A stretch of 64,000 nt of DNA from Elephas maximus indicus (lineage: Eukaryota; Chordata; Mammalia; Proboscidea; Elephantidae), in contig NC_064823.1 of assembly GCF_024166365.1 (NCBI RefSeq), positions 2,536,924 through 2,600,923 of the forward strand, given 5' to 3'. The position numbers were made by a program, and so were the translations under genes. The notes beneath the pieces are model-generated. The model ran no database searches, was not told the origin of the DNA, and saw only the letters and a list, made by a program, of their open reading frames with translations. Below, piece by piece: positions 10,768-21,064 of the stretch; position 1 is the stretch's first letter, and the number at the start of each line of letters is the position of its first letter.

Positions 10768-12391
10768 GTGTCTGAAACAGCTTTTTATTAAACAGCAAAG
10801 CAGAACTGCATCACAATTTTTACATGTTTGTAAATTAGGTCACAAGAGGGATGCAGAATGTTTGCAGTATGACTAGTATGTATTCATACAGCTAAAGTCA
10901 CTTAACAGATCATACTTACACCAATACAATCGTAAGATTATTCCATGATTAAAAGTAACCCAAATCTAACAACCATCAACTGTATTAGTGGATCTCTCTT
11001 CCTATTAGAATTAACATTACTTTTGAATGGAACCCACAACCGAATTGTAAAAAAGTTTAGTAAAAGGATGCCTAAAACTCTATAGAAATAGTTGATTTAC
11101 AGAAAATTCTGGGAGAAGTGGTGAGATAAAATACTGAGGAAGATTATCAGTTAGTACAAAAGAAAAACTCCCATTTTCTTCATGATTCTGATACTAATAA
11201 ACAAGTGTTTCTGCAAAAAATGAAATGGGTGCTATAAATGAACCTTAAGAGACCAAATTCTTTGTAACTGCTGTCTTCCAGATGTGGTTTACGTTAAGCT
11301 AAAAAAAAAATCATTGCCATCAAGTGGATTCCAACTCATAACGACCCCATAGGACAGAGCAGAACTGCCCCATAGGGTTTCCAGGGCGTGTGTGGTGGAT
11401 TGGAACTGCTGACCTTCGGGTCAGCAGCTGTAGCTCTTAACCACCACACCACCAGGGCTTCCTAGATTAAGATAGTCAGACTTAATCCACTTTCATATAT
11501 GTCAACCCAAGAGACCTAATCTGTGGCGATGACAACACAAATTTGGAACGAAAACATTTGGAGTCGGTTACTACTGCTTACCAGGTATTTTTCCCACCCT
11601 ATTTCTATTTTTCCCAAGATTTTTTATATTAAACAACCAGATCCCATTTTTTTTCAGATACCAAGTTGGTCATTTTGTGCAGATGGAAGTATCAAACAAC
11701 AAATCTTCCCAATTTGAAAATTCCTAGTTTCAGAGAACAATCTTCATTTTTATAGTGTCTGTTTTCAATTTATTAAAAACCAACAGTCTTATTACTAAAT
11801 ATAACAAATGACAGGCCCTAGCTGACAAAGTTATTTTGATTAAGTTTCAACAATGAGTTCAGGTTACTCCCATGAATGATTAATTATTAAAATTACTTTT
11901 ACAAATGTGGAACCAGCTTTTTTCTTCCTCAGGGTAAGGGAAATGGGGAGGAGGAGGCAAATGGAAAAGAGGCACAAGACGGTGGACAGGGTACATACAT
12001 AGCTGTGCATATTCAGTACATGATTTTGGTCACTTTCACAACATAGTAGCTACCTTCTTGTATCATCTTTTACCACACCTATAATAAAAGACTCTGCTAA
12101 ACCTAAAAATCAAAGTAAATTTGATAAAACATTCATTTTCAAGTTTTCATAAATATATGCAATTCTAATTATAAAGTCTCTACATTTGCACATTTTCATA
12201 CGACGGCACTGGGTTGGAACGTAATACACAAACTCAGAGAAGTCTCCTGTTATGCTCTTAGTGCTCTTAATTTTGCCTAGATGTGCCATTATCTTAATAT
12301 TCAATAAAGCCACAAACAAAAGTACTGTAACTTTTGGAGTCTACCCAAGTTAAAAAAACCCAGCAATTCCATAAAACAGGATATCGACCCC
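10768..12391 (-). other. SCOC: SCOC 3' UTR with distal poly(A) signal
   Basis: Downstream of the SCOC stop codon the - strand runs about 1.6 kb without an obvious splice site to AATAAA at 10784-10789 (read on the - strand), placing cleavage near 10768. An AfroSINE copy sits inside at 11311-11462. The extent is inferred from the signal and from memory of a long human 3' UTR. RNA evidence would settle it. Confidence 0.6.
11311..11462 (-). mobile_element. AfroSINE-type SINE inside SCOC 3' UTR
   Basis: On the + strand it reads 'tcattgccatcaagtggatt', 'agaactgccccatagggtt' and 'ccaccagggcttcc', preceded by an A run at 11301-11310. It is in the same orientation as SCOC, so a transcript using the distal poly(A) site would carry the SINE in sense. 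Confidence 0.75.
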
Positions 12392-12534
12392 TTATTTTCT
12401 TTTGCTTTTTGTGTCAGTTGTTTGAAAAACACTAGAAGCTGACATGAGGTTTTCTATGTATTGTCCAAGAACTTGGTTTTCTGATTTTAGCTTCAGATTT
12501 TCTTCCTTAACTGCATCAACTCTTGCCGAGAGGT
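12392..12534 (-). CDS. SCOC: SCOC exon 4: C-terminal half and stop
   Basis: SCOC is a small coiled-coil protein of the Golgi face that binds ARL-family GTPases and FEZ1/UVRAG and influences starvation-induced autophagy (family knowledge). On the - strand the acceptor 'tatatag' ends at 12535. The exon then reads (D)[19 protein letters not shown], continues [18 protein letters not shown] and ends TTDTKSKRK with TAA at 12394-12392. Leucines and isoleucines at heptad spacing show the coiled coil. The exon starts in phase 1, completing the Asp codon begun in exon 3. As I recall the human protein, the sequence matches it closely, so identification is secure and no lesion is seen. Confidence 0.96.
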
Positions 12535-12663
12535 CTATATATTAAAAAAAAAAAAGCTCATTAACAGTAAAATGATGGCAATGACTTCAAATTACCAAAT
12601 TTTTTTAAGAGTCATTCTTCAGGGAGATAACAAAACCCTTAAAGTTTGCTTTTAAATTAAGAC

Positions 12664-12823
12664 TGCTGTAGCATGGCATAGTGGTTAAGAGTTTGGCTGC
12701 TAACCAAAAGGTCTGCAGTTCAAATCCACCAGCCGCTCCTGGGAAACCCTATGGGCCAGTTCTACTTTGTTCTCTAGGGTGCCTATGAGTCAGAATTGAC
12801 TCAACGGTAAAGGGGTTTTTTTT
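12664..12823 (+). mobile_element. AfroSINE-type SINE, sense
   Basis: It shows the tRNA-like head 'gtagcatggcatagtggtta', then 'ggctgctaaccaaaaggtc' and 'gagtcagaattgactcaac', with a T-rich end. It lies in a SCOC intron, antisense to the gene. Confidence 0.75.
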
Positions 12824-13196
12824 AGTTTAGAGTGAAGTGCAGGTAAACAAAGTAAACTGAGTGCAAATCAGACAATTCCTAGAAACACTTTTTGGCAAGT
12901 CAAATATATTTCACATTAAACTAAATGTTATTCTTTGTAAACGGCATTTATGTTGAGTAGTTAACTCTTAGAAAAGTTACTTAAAAAAAGAACACTTGTT
13001 TGTAAAATATGAATTCTGGTTCATGTCTTAACATGAACTTAATATCTTTACTGTAAATGTTTAAGAAAATGTAGTAGATGAACACAACTGATTTCATAAA
13101 CTGGATATGGGCAGTCAGCTTCCAAGCAACTAATCATTTTATATAAGCAAGAAATTAAAGAGGCACAGTTCCTGATAATCGAATTAAAAAATTACC

Positions 13197-13800
13197 TCCA
13201 TTCATTCATTTACCAAATACGTACTGAGTACCCTCTATGAGCCAGGCCCTGTTCTAGATGCCAAGGGTGCAGCAGTGAACAAAAGGAAAGGCCCCTGCCC
13301 TCACAGAGCTTACATTCTAATATGCATGTGTGTGTGCATACACAGGGCGCACACTGGAGGCCAGGGGCCGGCATTAAACAAGTAAACATGTATCATATAG
13401 TGACGAGCTGGTCTGGAGAAAAGGCAAGGAGGGTAAGAGTGATAGCAAGTGGAAGAGAAGTTGCTCTTTTCTACGGTATAGTCAAGGGGAGCTTTTTTGG
13501 TAAGGGGGGTTGACCAGAGACCTAAATGAAGTGCGGGAACTGAGGAATATAGATATGCAAATAACTAAGGGCAGAAGATTCTGGCAGAGGGACCAGCAAC
13601 TCCTAAGGCCCTGAACAGAAACATCCTTGGAACGTTGAAGGAGGTGAGTGTGCGTCTGAGGTGGAATTTACGAGGCAGAGGGTGACAAGACTCTGAATGG
13701 CAACAGAGAAGTCTAGCCCACAGAAGGACTCTGGCTGTTAACCATCTGTGTAAATGGGAAGCCACTGGAGGGTTCCAAGTGCCATGATCTGCTTACTCTG
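13197..13800 (+). repeat. Old mammalian interspersed repeat, family not resolved
   Basis: The start 'ttcattcatttaccaaatac' with 'gagccaggccctgttctag', then 'ctcacagagcttacattct', and further on 'ggccctgaacagaaac' and 'gggaagccactggagggtt' follow in order a consensus I remember from ancient mammalian repeats. The copy is heavily substituted. A related piece in the opposite orientation is at 23060-23630. Confidence 0.5.
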
Positions 13801-14291
13801 GCTCCAAAAAACTCCAGAACACAGCTTCTTTAATTTCGTTAAGAAACAAAAGATGTTTCAGTGATGGTAATTAATTTTATATACAAGACACTTAGAAAAT
13901 GAAAAAACTGAGATCAATTCCCTTTTAATCTCTATGAGATTAATACATTATTTTTTAATATAAGCTTAATAAATGTGGACTTCATACAATGCAGAGGCTT
14001 AAAAATAGGCTCTCAGGTACAAAACAGCATTATGCCAGGTATTGAAGGAAAAATGTAAGACCTTAAAGAGGAAACATTAACACTACTTGACCTCCTTGCT
14101 GAACCACATCTCTTCTTTGAAACCACCAGCCAACACCACAGGCAGGCGGAAGGAGGAGGAAAAAACTATTGAAAGGGACTTTGCAGTTTATACTTTAAAA
14201 AATTGTGTACATTCACATAAAAGTTAGCGACATAAATGCTAATTTCAATTAATGGGATGTCACTCAAGAAAACCACAAAATGCAAGCTCAC

Positions 14292-14375
14292 CTTCAAGTG
14301 TGTGTTGGAGTTCTAACACTTGATTAATAAGTCGTGTTTTTTCCTCCAGTTCCACCTGATTTTCAGCATCAACTG
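14292..14375 (-). CDS. SCOC: SCOC exon 3: coiled-coil core
   Basis: On the - strand the exon reads (G)CA GTT GAT, giving AVDAENQVELEEKTR, then LINQVLELQHTLE, with a gtgagc donor at 14291. It is 84 nt long and keeps the frame from exon 2 (phase 1) to exon 4 (phase 1). The acceptor is a tandem NAGNAG, cagcag at 14378-14373 (read on the - strand). Using the second AG would start the exon at 14372 and remove one alanine. Confidence 0.96.
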
Positions 14376-14701
14376 CTGTAATAAAAAAAGATTCAAATTT
14401 ATTTTTAACATGAGGTATCTTTTGTGTAGCTTAGTGCTTAAAAAATCTGCAAGATGCTTTATGTTCATTACCTTACTTGTACAAAAGCTCTGTGAAGTAA
14501 AAACCTACATCCCCACTTTACAGATGAGGACACCGGAGTAGAAATTAAACCAGCTCCAAAACCTTCACAGTTAAGTTATATGGGATATAAATAAACACAT
14601 TAGCTTAGATCCAAGTCTTCTAATAATTGCTTCTCTGTTCTTTCCACTGCCAAAGCATCCACAAAGCCAGGAATGTACCGGAAGGAAAACGAGAGACGTA
14701 C
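14376..14701 (-). other. SCOC: SCOC short intron between exons 2 and 3
   Basis: This 326-bp intron has a gtacgt donor and a tandem acceptor. It includes a short old-repeat scrap (about 14500-14540, 'tttacagatgaggacacc'). Nothing else is recognised. Confidence 0.85.
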
Positions 14702-14773
14702 CATCCACGTCTGCGTTCATCATCTTGGGTAACAAACTTCTGGGCCTTGGATACAAAATTCTTGATGAATGAC
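14702..14773 (-). CDS. SCOC: SCOC exon 2: short-form start codon region
   Basis: The exon spans 72 nt on the - strand with acceptor ctgcag ending at 14774 and donor gtacgt from 14701. It encodes (G)HSSRILYPRPRSLLPK followed by MMNADVD. The first ATG of the pair at 14723-14721 is the start of the 82-residue form (22 + 84 + 143 nt including the stop). The preceding codons are open and match the human long form as I recall it (HSSRILYPRPKSLLPK), which shows that the exon is also internal to an N-terminally extended isoform. Ribosomes starting in exon 1 would read through here. Confidence 0.93.
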
Positions 14774-14923
14774 CTGCAGTGAGGAAAGACTCAGAAATAT
14801 AAACACATACAGCAACACAAATGCTTTTTCAAAAGATTTAATTAAATTATTGACCTAATAGGCTCCTTATCACATGCTTTACTGTTTCTAAGAATAAAAT
14901 AAATATCCAACTGCAACCAACCC

Positions 14924-15122
14924 AAAACCAGACCCACTGCCACTGAGTTGATTCCAACTCACAGCGACCCTAGAGAACAGGGCAGAACTGCCCCATAGGG
15001 TTCCCGAGGCCGTCACCTTCACAGAAGCAGACCGCCACGTCTTCCGCAGAGCAGCCGGTGGGTTCGAACTGCTGGCCTTTCGGTTAGCAGCCCAGCACTT
15101 CAACCACTGTACCCCCACTGGT
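14924..15122 (-). mobile_element. AfroSINE-type SINE, antisense
   Basis: It reads 'gccactgagttgattccaac', 'agaactgccccatagggtt', 'ggcctttcggttagcagc' and 'ttcaaccactgtacc'. It is the long subtype with the internal 'cagaagcagaccgccacg' block. Confidence 0.75.
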
Positions 15123-15259
15123 TGCTATCCTTATTCGATAGCAAAGGGTGTGTATAAATAATTTACAAGAGAAGTATGTTAATGAACAATAAAATATGTT
15201 CAGTTCTTTGGTAATAAAAAAAATGCATAATAAAATGAGATACCCCTGTACATCTATTA

Positions 15260-15412
15260 GGAACCCTGGAGGTGCAGTAGTTAAGAGCTAAACAAAAGGT
15301 CGGCAGTTCAAATCTACCAGCTGCTCCTTGGAAACCCTATGTGGCAGTTCAACTCTGTCCTATAGGGTTGCTGTGAGTTGGAATCGAATCAACAGCAACC
15401 GGTTTGGTTTGG
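15260..15412 (+). mobile_element. AfroSINE-type SINE, sense, with 11-bp target-site duplication
   Basis: It begins 'ggaaccctggaggtgcagt' and ends 'ggtttggtttgg'. The direct repeat tacatctatta flanks it at 15249-15259 and 15413-15423, marking a clean insertion. A short internal deletion removes part of the box A to box B spacer (gagctaaacaaaaggtc). Confidence 0.85.
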
Positions 15413-15584
15413 TACATCTATTAAATTTTTTTTTTTTAAAGGCAAGAGAATGATTAATACTAGTAAGGTTTTGGAAAAACAAATACACAAATATTGGACA
15501 CAAATTTTCAATATGTATTTTTTTTTTTTGGAAAGCAGCAATAATAAGATTCATAAAAACATGTAAGTCTTTTTTACTAAGTAA

Positions 15585-15855
15585 TTTTACCCTTGGAAAT
15601 TTAACCTAAGGACAATGACAATGAAGGAAAAAGTTACACATATAAAAATGTTCACTTCAACCTTATTCACGACCTAATACATTGGGAACAACATAATTGT
15701 CCATTCAGATTCTGCTGTAATTTCTAATACAGTGGCTACGAAAAGTAATTATGATGACTGTAACAACATGGAAGAATGTTTATGAAATTGTATATTCACT
15801 GATGTAAATTATGTAAAAGATGAATAAATATGTATAAAACAAACACAGCAAAATG
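15585..15855 (+). mobile_element. L1 3' fragment (old LINE)
   Basis: The order 'ttggaaatttaacctaagg', 'aaaatgttcacttcaacc', 'attgggaacaacataattg' and 'aacatggaagaatgttta' follows the 3' end of old mammalian L1 elements as I remember it. There is no open frame. Confidence 0.6.
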
Positions 15856-15950
15856 AAAAAGTTATTAAAGACAATGGTAAGGATGAAGACCAATCCTTTT
15901 CAAAATACTCTTCATCATTAAAGTACTGTTTTACAGATACTGTTTACCAA

Positions 15951-15990
15951 AAAAAAAAAAAAAAACCTGTTGCTGTCCAGGGGATTCAAA
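15951..15990 (-). mobile_element. AfroSINE 3' scrap, antisense
   Basis: A 17-A run is followed by 'cctgttgctgtccagggga', which resembles the antisense 3' end of the SINE, and then homology stops. It is a severely truncated copy. Confidence 0.5.
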
Positions 15991-18444
15991 AGAAAAATAC
16001 TATGTATCTAAAACACTACTATGGAATAAATGGAAGTTTTCCATGTCACCTCTTGGTTATAGTTAAACCAAAACAGATGAATCCTGCTGTAAATAAGTAA
16101 AATACTAACATATCATTGTTCGGATAAAAGGCTCCAAAATATCAGACCACAAAATTCCAGGGGAACATGTTCTGCTAACCTGATAACACTGATTTCACCT
16201 TCAAAGTGCTGAAAATATATTAAATAATCCTACCAGATTGCTACCAAAAACAGATCTTTTAACTCATCTACTACACTGAAGCAACCTAGACCTGTTTTGT
16301 CTATGGTGTTATTCTTTCACCAAGTATTTATGAAGCATTTACTACACCTAGATATTGTTGTTTCCATATGCTAACCAGTGAAACCCAGCCCTATGGAGCA
16401 AGGATGTCTGTACACTAGAAACTAGACTCACAACCACTTATCCATTGTTACAGGTGCTCTCTCCCACTTCTTTTTCACATGGTTCTGTGCACTTCAAAGA
16501 ATGTATATCTTGGTATATCCATGTAAATCTAAATAGACTGATTGGTATACATTCTTTCAAATGTTCTTTTTTTGGTAACTTATTCAACCTATTCTGGTGT
16601 TTGAAGATCACACTTAGAAAATTATTCCTCTCCATTCAATCTCTTATAACAGAAGAGGAAGAGTGTTAGCAAGGAAGGCCTGATTTGACACTTCCCTGAG
16701 AGATGCATATTTCTAAGGAGGTCCAGTCATCCTCACTTTTCATACCATTTCAACCACTCATCTGGCTGAAGGAGGGCTGGGAGAGATGACAGAGGCAACA
16801 GCCAAAAGCAAAAGTAAGTGACTTCAGGAGGACTCGGCCACAGTAGACTGCAACTTGGCCATTTCCCCTGTACACCTTAGCTTTTGATAAAAAGAGCTTA
16901 ACATTTCTATTATCCAGGTTTTTGAGTTTTTTGAAGAATACAGCTAAAACAATTTTCATAATATATGAGAAGAGTTTTACAAGCGAAAGCAACTAATAAT
17001 CATGAAATTAAATACATGTGATTTTGAAATCTGATGTAGTATGGGGATGGGATATACTTATTTTGCTTATGTTTCTTTCTAACATTAAAATTAAACCAAA
17101 AAGTATTCTACAAATGCACAAGTGTTTCAGACCAATCACTGTCGAGAATAAAGAAAAAAAAAGCCAGGTTCTGAAATTTTGGTCACATTGTTTGGCTCAA
17201 ACAGAAAATCTATAAATAGCTTATCAATAGTTTGACTTCATCTGACACAAAAAAAAATGAAAAAAAAAAAAGCAGAAACAACAAGGGAAGAGAGGCCTAG
17301 AGGCCTAATTAGGTGAAAAATTGCTCTAAGAAAAGCACAGTTGGGACTGATTGACAGGAATGGGGGAGCAGGACAAAAGCTGGGCCACCAGGACAGTCCT
17401 GTAGGCTATACCACACAACCTAGGCAGCACCAGTCACGGAGTCTGTGTAAAAGACACACCCCAAGGGTTGTACAGTACAAAACCTGCCCAACTGTATGTC
17501 ACAGCCCTATGCAAAAGGCACTACTTCTAAATAAAGTAGACCAGAGCATTATCTGCTGTCTCTCCACAACAACAAAAAGTAGCAATTTTCTCCTATTGCA
17601 ATGTAACGAAATACTACGACCTCAAACACTGTTCTATTGTATATATTCAAAATATTTCTGTAGATTTTAGAGTAACAAGCTGACTTCCTTACTGGGATCA
17701 AAGGGTTTATTGAGATCCCTGTGTCAAAATATTTCAGGCGTGGATATTATTTTCTTTCAAAATACAATCAATCCTCAAACTGCAATATTTAGCCTAAAAT
17801 ATTATCACACACTACACCACAGCATATCATAATTATGTACTCAATACAAGACTGATTTTTCCAACTATAAAATCCTTCCTTATCTACAGTTGCTATCACA
17901 TCTATCCAATTCCACGTCAAATGTACTCTTATGAGTTCATTTTAAACTCTTCTCATTCCTACACATAAATGGAAATCTGACTTGAAAAGAAAATCTAATC
18001 CAAAGTATCTCAAGTGCAAGAACACTGAAACAAATGTGGGGTGCTGCGGCTCTGTTCAAGCCAAGGCTGCCCTGTCTACCCTGCTCCTGCCTTAGCTCTG
18101 AAATGGACATGATGCTCCAAGAGCCTTCAACTTCAACCAAGCCTAGGTCACACATCTTATAAAACTTCTCAAAAATCACAGTAAATTTTGGTGCCTATCC
18201 TCAACCAGTTGTGGTCAGTAGTAGAGAACCCAGAATTATTCTGATAATTTAAGTCCAGGAACCAGAAGGTAGGGTGAGAACAAGGATCAGGAAGTATGGA
18301 AAGCATTAGGACAAGATCCATTTAATCACCTAAGTTATCTTTTCTGTGCCCACACCTAACTGTGACCAAAGACTATCACATTACCCAAATATACCTCTAC
18401 GTTTCTACTAATAGTATCACAACATCCCTCTTCTCAAGAGGAAG

Positions 18445-18650
18445 TTTAGCACAGTGATTAGGAACACGAACTTTGCATGGATTCAAACCTTAGCTCTGCC
18501 ATTTATAAGCTCTGAAGCCCCAGATGAGGTTAACATCTCAGCCTCAGTTTCCTTATCTGTAAAGTGGGAAAAACAACAGAATGTACCTAGTGGGGTTGTT
18601 GTGAGGATTTAATGAGTTGATACACAAATATGCTTGGAACAGTACCTGTA
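18445..18650 (+). mobile_element. MIR SINE, sense
   Basis: The core pattern is clear: 'agcacagtgattaggaacac', 'agctctgccatttataagc', 'ctcagtttccttatctgta' and 'gttgttgtgaggatttaat'. MIR is shared by all mammals. Confidence 0.85.
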
Positions 18651-19277
18651 TATACCACATTTTTCTGCAAATAACACATCCACACATATAACTTGCATAG
18701 CACGCCTAGGAAAATAATGCGTGAGAGGGGTGCTTAAACAATTCAGGCCAAAGAGCCTTAGAAAAATCATCTGGTCTACCTGCCAAAGATGAGAGTGGCT
18801 TACCCAAGATCATAGAGCTAATTATCAACAGAGCCAAGACTGCAGCCAATGTCCCACTGTGGGTTTTTCCACCATTCCATTACCGCTATGCTCACACATG
18901 AGGCTTAAGGTTTTAAGACTTTTCCCTGTTATTTGCCCAGCCTAAACCACCAAACTTTTCTGCATCTAAAACAGATTTCCATCTATAATCTACCAACCAT
19001 CCTCTGTCATCTACTTATAATGGACTCGTAAAACTACTAAAATAATATCTTTGCGCATTAATGTACTAAATGCTTTACTTATTATTTCATCAAATTGACA
19101 GAAGGACATTGCAATTTACAGATGTGGACACTAAATCTCAGAATGGTTATGTATCTTGCCTCAAGTTTCACAACCAATGTCTGTACCAAGAATCTGAGCC
19201 CAGGTCTAACTTCAAAGTCCCTGCTTTTTCCATTAAACAACGAAAGAAATTTTAATATGGCCCTAATCAAAGTTTAT

Positions 19278-19670
19278 GGAGCCCTGGTGGTACAATGACT
19301 AAGGGTTAGGCTACTAACTGAAATGTGGGTGATGTGAACCCACACAGCACCCAGCGGGAGAAAGACCCAGAGGTCTGCTTCGGTAAGCATTACTGTTGTT
19401 AGGTGCCACAGTTGTTTTTGACTCATGGTGACCTCATGTGACAGGAGAACTACGTCATAGGGTTTTCTAGGCTGTAATCTTCACAGGAGCAAATCATCAG
19501 GCCTTTCTCCCACAAGGGCTGATGGGTACAATCGCCAACCTTTCAGTATCCCTTAGCCTTTGCACTATAAAAATCACAGCCAAGAAAACTCTATGGGGTG
19601 GTTCTACTCTGTCATTTGGGCTTGCTACGAGTCGAAAACGACTAAACGGCACCCCACAACAACAGCAATG
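19278..19670 (+). mobile_element. AfroSINE-type SINE, sense, interrupted by a second SINE
   Basis: The head at 19278-19390 reads 'ggagccctggtggtacaatg' through 'ccagaggtctgcttcggtaa'. The expected continuation 'atcacagccaagaaaactc' appears only at about 19580, ending with 'gagtcgaaaacgactaaac' and a CAA-rich tail. The intervening sequence is another SINE in the opposite orientation, so this is the older host copy. Confidence 0.75.
19391..19570 (-). mobile_element. AfroSINE-type SINE nested in another SINE, antisense
   Basis: It reads 'tactgttgttaggtgccac', 'catagggttttctaggctg' and 'gccaacctttcagtatccc' in the antisense order and splits the sense copy around it. The borders are approximate. 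Confidence 0.7.
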
Positions 19671-20316
19671 AAAGTTTGCCCAACATTTTACAACCCCTGA
19701 TGCTGAAGATAAATTTCATTCCCTTTAAACTGCATCGACTTTGCTCAGATTCACTCCAATTCAGTGTTTTAACTTGGTTCTGGTTAGATACATTACGTTT
19801 CAAATTCCTCAAGATCAAATGAGGATCTGAACTCAGGCTAGATCCCCAGAGAGGGGCTAACCATGTTGAGTTTTGTCAGTGGGGCTCACGAGGATATACA
19901 GGCATGGGTCCTCACAGGAAGAGAGACCGGGTTGGGAACAGCAGGCAAGTAACTGCTTTTAATGTTGTTATGTCATAGTACTAGTGAGACTGATACACTG
20001 GATAACAGAAGCCTTCCTTGCCTTTCTAGGAAAGTAGCCTTTTTCCCCCCAATCCTTAACACACAGCCCAAACTTGTTCAGCAGGACTCTTGTGAGAAGC
20101 CAACGGAGAATCAAAGCCGGGTGCTGCCGTCAGCGCCTGGATAGGCCCCCAGAGCTCATCACACCGCTCGCCCGCCTCCCTCCCCGCCTCCCCGTCCTCT
20201 TCCGGCCCTATTCCCCAACTCGGACTCTCGGCAGAACAGCCAGGGCAGGTCCAGTCGTGCCGGGTCCCATCCCGCCCAAACGGCCCTCCCGCGGTCGCGA
20301 TCCCGAGGACAGCGGG

Positions 20317-20460
20317 AGAAGGCGGCAGGGGGCAGGGGGCCGGGGCTGGGGGCCGGGGGCTCGGGCTGGGGCCCGGGGGCCGGGGCTGGGGGCCGGGGGC
20401 CGGGGGCCGGGGGCTGGGGCTCGGGCCGGGGCCGGGGCCGAGGCCGGGGCCGGGGGGGGC
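20317..20460 (+). repeat. G-cluster tract, GGGGCC-like, in SCOC intron 1
   Basis: The + strand has dozens of runs of three to six G separated by short C-containing spacers, such as 'gggggccggggctgggggcc', and includes 'ggggccggggccgaggcc'. The tract should be able to form G-quadruplexes on the + strand. It is the template strand for SCOC, so SCOC RNA would be C-rich here. Confidence 0.85.
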
Positions 20461-20681
20461 CCGCCCCACAGGTACCTCTGGCCCGATAACGCGATAAGCG
20501 AAGGAAGGTGGCGCGGGGATCTGCAGGAAGCCAGGCCTCAGCCGCCCACCCACCGACTGCCTAGGCGGAGGCCGCTCCCCCGGCCCTCGGGCTCCGCCCG
20601 CGTCCCCGCCCATCCCGCCTGCCGGCCCTCGGCGGCACAGACGCCGCTACTCCAGGCTCCCCGGCCCGGAACCGCCCTCAC

Positions 20682-20787
20682 CTGCCGTTCGAGGCGCCGC
20701 GACAGGGACGGGCTGGGAAGACGCCTCAGGCCCGGACACTTGGGCCCACTGACACGGGCAGCCCCGCCTCCTCCGCTCACGGAGCAT
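20682..20787 (-). CDS. SCOC: SCOC exon 1: N-terminal extension of the long isoform
   Basis: The exon ends at 20682 with donor gtgagg and leaves phase 1. Its last codon base G joins GT of exon 2 to give Gly. The ATG at 20787-20785 opens 35 codons ending VAAPRTA, then G-HSSRILYP, so the total long form is 134 residues. The frame stays open upstream to at least 20880, so transcription and translation could begin further 5' at a non-ATG codon or an unseen ATG. The ending resembles the human long form as I recall it (QVSRPEVSAG..PAPQAED), but the region is poorly conserved. The short form would use exon 1 only as 5' UTR. The splice join is convincing; translation from this ATG is inferred. Confidence 0.7.
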
Positions 20788-21064
20788 GCGCCGAGCCAGA
20801 AGTCCCGCCTCGGCCCACACAGCTGCCAGCCAATCATCGCTCAGAGTACACGCCTGCGTACTAGCTGCCCGGCGCCCCACTCTTCCTGGCTCAAAGCACC
20901 TGATCTATCTTTTGCTGTAATAAAAGGACATTGGCTTCCAATCAGGATTCAGGTCGTTGTGGGCAAGGAAGGATGGGCGTGTCCGGGAAGAGCAACAGCC
21001 AATGAAAGTACGGAGGCGAGGTTAAGCGCGTGATAGCCGGTCCAGGCGATGCAGCTCTTGGGCC

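Larger units (their letters stand above)
12535..14291 (-). other. SCOC: SCOC intron between exons 3 and 4
   Basis: This intron contains a sense-oriented (+) AfroSINE at 12664-12823 and an old mammalian repeat at 13197-13800. No other exon is seen. Short reading frames at 13322-13513 and 13565-13765 fall inside the old repeat. Confidence 0.8.
14774..20681 (-). other. SCOC: SCOC intron 1
   Basis: The first intron of about 5.9 kb runs from the exon 1 donor gtgagg to the ctgcag acceptor of exon 2. It carries AfroSINE copies, an L1 3' end fragment (15585-15855), a MIR (18445-18650), a nested SINE pair (19278-19670) and the G-clustered tract near the island (20317-20460). Between 15991 and 18440 I see no gene, only AT-rich DNA and weak old-repeat traces such as an L2-like end near 16320. 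Confidence 0.8.
20150..20900. promoter_or_regulatory. SCOC: GC-rich CpG island and promoter region of SCOC
   Basis: The stretch is very GC-rich with frequent CG dinucleotides, in sharp contrast to its surroundings, and contains SCOC exon 1. No TATA box stands out. ATTGG, which is CCAAT on the SCOC strand, occurs near 20929, and CCAAT on the + strand occurs near 20830 and 20999. The transcription start is inferred to lie a little upstream (higher coordinate) of 20787. A CpG-island promoter fits a housekeeping trafficking gene. Long frames on either strand here (for example 20074-21033 on +) follow from the base composition. Confidence 0.75.

Noticed and set aside
14888-15118. 76-codon frame on the - strand
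   Set aside because: It is a translation of an antisense AfroSINE in SCOC intron 1.
17341-17670. 109-codon frame on the + strand in SCOC intron 1
   Set aside because: No start context, homologue or splice partner is recognisable, and it is on the strand opposite SCOC.
20056-20613. 185-codon frame on the - strand with Pro-Gly repeats
   Set aside because: It lies inside SCOC intron 1, and the repeats reflect the GGGGCC-like tract. No initiation context or homologue is recognised.
20074-21033. 319-codon frame on the + strand through the GC-rich island
   Set aside because: It is antisense to SCOC exon 1 and its promoter. It consists largely of Gly/Ala/Arg/Pro from the G-cluster tract, as expected from composition.
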